A DNA stretch of 36,959 nucleotides, from contig JBBDLF010000008.1 in NCBI GenBank assembly GCA_040879025.1, positions 1 through 36,959 of the forward strand. Direction: 5' to 3'. Origin of the DNA: JBBDLF01 sp040879025 (GTDB lineage: Bacteria; Pseudomonadota; Gammaproteobacteria; Pseudomonadales; Pseudohongiellaceae). Shown here piece after piece: positions 35,001 to 36,959 of the stretch. The notes under the pieces are model-generated. The model ran no database searches, had not been told where the DNA came from, and saw nothing but the letters and a program-made list of their open reading frames with translations. Position 1 is the first letter of the stretch, and the number at the start of each line of letters is the position of its first letter. Both the position numbers and the translations under genes were made by a program.

Positions 35001-36707
35001 GCCATGGGTCGACAGTCACAATCTACCGCAGACAATGCAGTCGCTCTGGGTGCCAACGCTGCAGCCATTGCTTCCAATGCCTTTGCCGGTGGGAAGAATG
35101 CGCAAGCCAGTGGTGCAAACGCCCTGGCGCTGGGTAACAACGCTACGGCTACCCGTGAAAACGCAATTGCAAACGGCAATAGCGCTATCGCCATTGCAGA
35201 CAATAGCACCGCCATTGGTAACAGTGCGCAGGCAACGGCTGACCAGGCACTGGCTGTGGGTAATGAGGTTCGCGCTACCGGCTTGAATGCAACAGCCCTT
35301 GGTGCCGGCTCGGTATCTTCCGCTGACGACGCGCTTGCTGTAGGCAGTAATGTTGCCGCAACCTCAGAAAATGCCATGGCGCTGGGTAACAATTCCTTGT
35401 CGTCGGGCGCACAGGCGATAGCTGTGGGTAGCAGCGCTCTGGCCACATCGCAAGATTCCGTTGCTGTGGGTACATCATCAATTGCCATGGCTGACCAATC
35501 AATTGCGGTAGGTACGTCATCAGTTGCCATGGCCGACCAATCGATTGCGGTGGGCGGAGGATCGCAGGCATCGGCGGATGGGGCTATAGCGGCAGGCGCC
35601 AATTCGGAAGCGCGGGCGGTTGATACGGTAGCGATTGGCCGAGCGGCAACGGCGAATGCTGAAGGGACAGTTGCACTTGGCGCTAACTCTCAGGCAATTG
35701 CGATAAACTCCATCGCTCTGGGTGAAAGCGCGGTGGCATTGACCGAAGGATCTCTAGCCGCCGGCCGCAACTCGCAAGCTATTGGTGAGAAATCCGTCGC
35801 AGTTGGGGATAGTGCGGTAGCGCTTGGTGTTAATTCTGTCGCCTTAGGGGCGGGAGTGACAGCCGTCGAAGACTTCTCAGTTGCATTTGGTGTGGGAAAC
35901 GATGTCAGGGGGGAAAATGCACTGGCAATGGGTTCAAAAGTGACTGTTAACGGCGGCATTGAGAATTCAGCGTTGGGCACCAGTATTTCAATAAGCGAAG
36001 GCAGTCAAAACACGGTAATGGGAAATAATATTTCCGTGGTGGGTAGCAATAATTCGGTTTTTGGTGATCCCATTATTGTTACCGGCAACAACAATGTATA
36101 CGGGGTCTCTGGTGACGGATATATTACCGGTGACAGCAATGTGGGACAAGTGACGGGCAACCCTGCGGTCTCTGGTAACAAGAACGTCACATTGGGAGAC
36201 AATATTACGGTCAATGCTGATTCGACAGTGGCGATAGGTCAAAACGCTGGAGTGCAGGAGAATGCGGGTGTCTCTATAGGCGCAAATTCTCAGGTAACAG
36301 CGCGGGATTCAGTGGCGTTGGGGTCAAATTCTCGTGCTATGGCGCCGAACACAGTTTCCATTGGTGATGCCGGACGTGAACGCCGGCTGACTAATCTCGC
36401 ATCGGGTATCGAGCTGACTGATGCGGTGAATTTGTATCAACTTAACGCGGTGCAACAAGAGGCAAGACGTGGTATTGCTGCTGCGGTAGCCGCCCATAAT
36501 GCGCTTATGCCCTCGGGACCAGGTAAAACCACGTTCAGTGTTGGATACGGCAGCTTCAAATCGGAAAGCGCCGCGGGCCTGGCTGTGAATCATTGGCTGA
36601 ATTCAGGTGGAATTACCGGTAACCGCGTATTGTTTAGCGCCGGCGTTTCAGTCGGCGAACGCAGTGATGACACCCTGTACCGGGCGAGCGTCGGATTTGA
36701 GTTTTGA
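32084..36707 (+). CDS. YadA-type trimeric autotransporter adhesin (interrupted by an assembly gap)
   Basis: The gene starts at ATG 32084 (GGAAG 6 bases upstream) and ends at TGA 36705-36707, with 100 N at 34392-34491; the true length is at least 1500 residues. Order: signal peptide (1 to about 32, ending HTQA); an unfamiliar mostly helical N-terminal domain (about 33-318) with only two Cys (157, 227); about 67 visible 14-residue YadA-head repeats (33038 to about 35955, e.g. SVALG-x-A-x-ASG-x-N); a degenerate Asn/Gly-rich beta-roll (about 35956-36370); the neck RRLTNLASGIELTDAVNLYQ; and the four-strand anchor ending GFEF. There is almost no coiled-coil stalk. The frame differs across the N run, but flanking repeats show the true gap is a multiple of three. 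It trimerises in the outer membrane and mediates adhesion. Confidence 0.9.
33122..33247 (+). repeat. Three tandem 42-base head-repeat units
   Basis: Units at 33122-33163, 33164-33205 and 33206-33247 each encode one 14-residue beta-roll repeat (DSSAVGSNSEASGD type). They are close to identical, showing recent amplification near the start of the head. Confidence 0.9.
33707..34378 (+). repeat. Higher-order super-repeats in the adhesin head
   Basis: Blocks starting with the DSAFAGG-coding sequence begin at 33707, 34001 and 34379. The first is 294 bases (7 units of 42) and the second is 378 bases (9 units of 42). The third is cut by the N run. The blocks share unit order, and the second has two extra GNAS-x-ASGSNS units. 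Confidence 0.85.
34392..34491. other. Assembly gap of 100 N
   Basis: Exactly 100 unknown bases lie inside the adhesin repeats; the number is typical of a placeholder. The base after the gap (34492) matches 34218 in the previous block, and the last base before it (34391) matches 34013. By that alignment the missing DNA would be 204 bases, or 204 plus or minus multiples of 42, all divisible by three, and the reading frame would be intact. Confidence 0.95.
35469..35552 (+). repeat. Tandem duplicated 42-base head unit
   Basis: Units 35469-35510 and 35511-35552 differ at only a few third positions and encode the GTSS-x-AMADQSIAV repeat twice. Confidence 0.88.
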
Positions 36708-36743
36708 TCAAGTTGCAGAGGGTTCTTTAGATAAATGCCTGAC

Positions 36744-36761
36744 AAAATGCGCCCGCATTTT
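36744..36761 (+). terminator. Weak hairpin after the adhesin gene
   Basis: AAAATGC (36744-36750) pairs with GCATTTT (36755-36761) across a 4-base loop, 37 bases past the adhesin stop. A GC-rich stem, CCGCGC/GCGCGG, follows. There is no downstream T-tract beyond the stem itself. Apart from this and the terminator at the right edge, I see nothing in 36708-36959. Confidence 0.4.
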
Positions 36762-36911
36762 GGACCGCGCTTGCGCGGCCCCGAGCCGATTCCCGTTCCC
36801 GCAGTATTGGCACACTTGGGGTAGGCGAGGGGTGACGAATTTCGCCCCAGCCAAATTTCGAATCACACTGTCCGTCGGACATTGGCAGGCGTGCAACGCT
36901 TGCGCCAGGGC

Positions 36912-36946
36912 AAAAAAAAGCCTCGGGCTGTTGCCAACCCGAGGCT
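36912..36946 (-). terminator. Intrinsic terminator for a minus-strand gene beyond the right edge
   Basis: AGCCTCGGG (36919-36927) pairs perfectly with CCCGAGGCT (36938-36946) across a 10-base loop. Read on the minus strand the stem runs straight into eight T (the A-run at 36912-36919). On the plus strand no T-tract follows, so it serves a gene coming from the right. Confidence 0.75.
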
Positions 36947-36959
36947 CATTAAAATAAAT

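Noticed and set aside
33693..35602. Several long minus-strand open frames within the adhesin repeats
   Set aside because: They arise because the repeat lacks stops on the opposite strand; products are low-complexity Pro/Ala/His/Arg strings.
33038..35955. 42-base periodic repeats as a CRISPR or satellite array
   Set aside because: The period is 14 codons, the frame is open throughout and the units encode YadA-head motifs; there are no unique spacers.
36607..36957. A 116-codon ORF at the right end
   Set aside because: It begins inside the adhesin anchor in another frame, lacks a ribosome site and reads through the terminator hairpin.

Overview
The window looks like a chromosomal piece of a Gram-negative, probably aquatic or marine gammaproteobacterium, most likely from a draft or metagenome assembly. 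The evidence is a fairly high GC content, outer-membrane proteins (TonB-dependent receptor, DUF5916 protein, trimeric autotransporter), many Sec signal peptides, periplasmic quinoprotein-type dehydrogenases, and a run of exactly 100 N (34392-34491). The species cannot be told from the sequence alone. No rRNA, tRNA, CRISPR array, integrase or complete insertion sequence was seen.

Region 1 (about 1-19400) is mostly minus-strand genes for exported or envelope enzymes. In order they are: a CBM9/DUF5916 outer-membrane protein with a divergent LuxR-type regulator; a type-B carboxylesterase lipoprotein; a DUF2254 membrane protein; an exported protein of unknown function in an operon with a quinoprotein-like beta-propeller dehydrogenase; a MAPEG gene fused out of frame to a broken NHL-type lyase gene; a DUF3500 protein; an alpha/beta hydrolase; a second quinoprotein-like paralogue preceded by a 48-codon exported ORF; a small unknown protein; an SMP-30-like propeller; and a class II glutamate dehydrogenase. 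Together they suggest periplasmic oxidation and hydrolysis of small organic compounds. The substrate cannot be named.

Region 2 (19450-22580, minus) is a tight three-gene operon: FemAB/CelD-like acyltransferase, Asp/Asn beta-hydroxylase-like Fe(II)/2-oxoglutarate enzyme with a C-terminal PDZ-like domain, and SAM methyltransferase. The 13-nt and 4-nt gaps imply translational coupling. It looks like a tailoring cassette for an unknown substrate and is one of the two best candidates for an undescribed system.

Region 3 (22785-27611, plus) has an exported protein made of three tandem carboxymuconolactone-decarboxylase-like domains, a 14-TM DHA2-type MFS exporter and a small TonB-dependent receptor.

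Region 4 (27644-36707) is an adhesion module. A 1181-residue SARP/BTAD-AAA-TPR regulator (minus) is divergent from a likely two-gene operon: an exported DUF2059-like protein and a very large YadA-type trimeric autotransporter. The adhesin has an unfamiliar N-terminal domain, about 67 visible 14-residue head repeats, almost no coiled-coil stalk and a C-terminal YadA anchor. The N run breaks its reading frame, but repeat arithmetic shows this is an assembly artefact. A minus-strand terminator at the right edge predicts a convergent gene just outside the window.

Non-coding structure worth noting: a nested palindrome at 97-167, a multi-hairpin element at about 10160-10430, and several hairpins and inverted repeats between genes.
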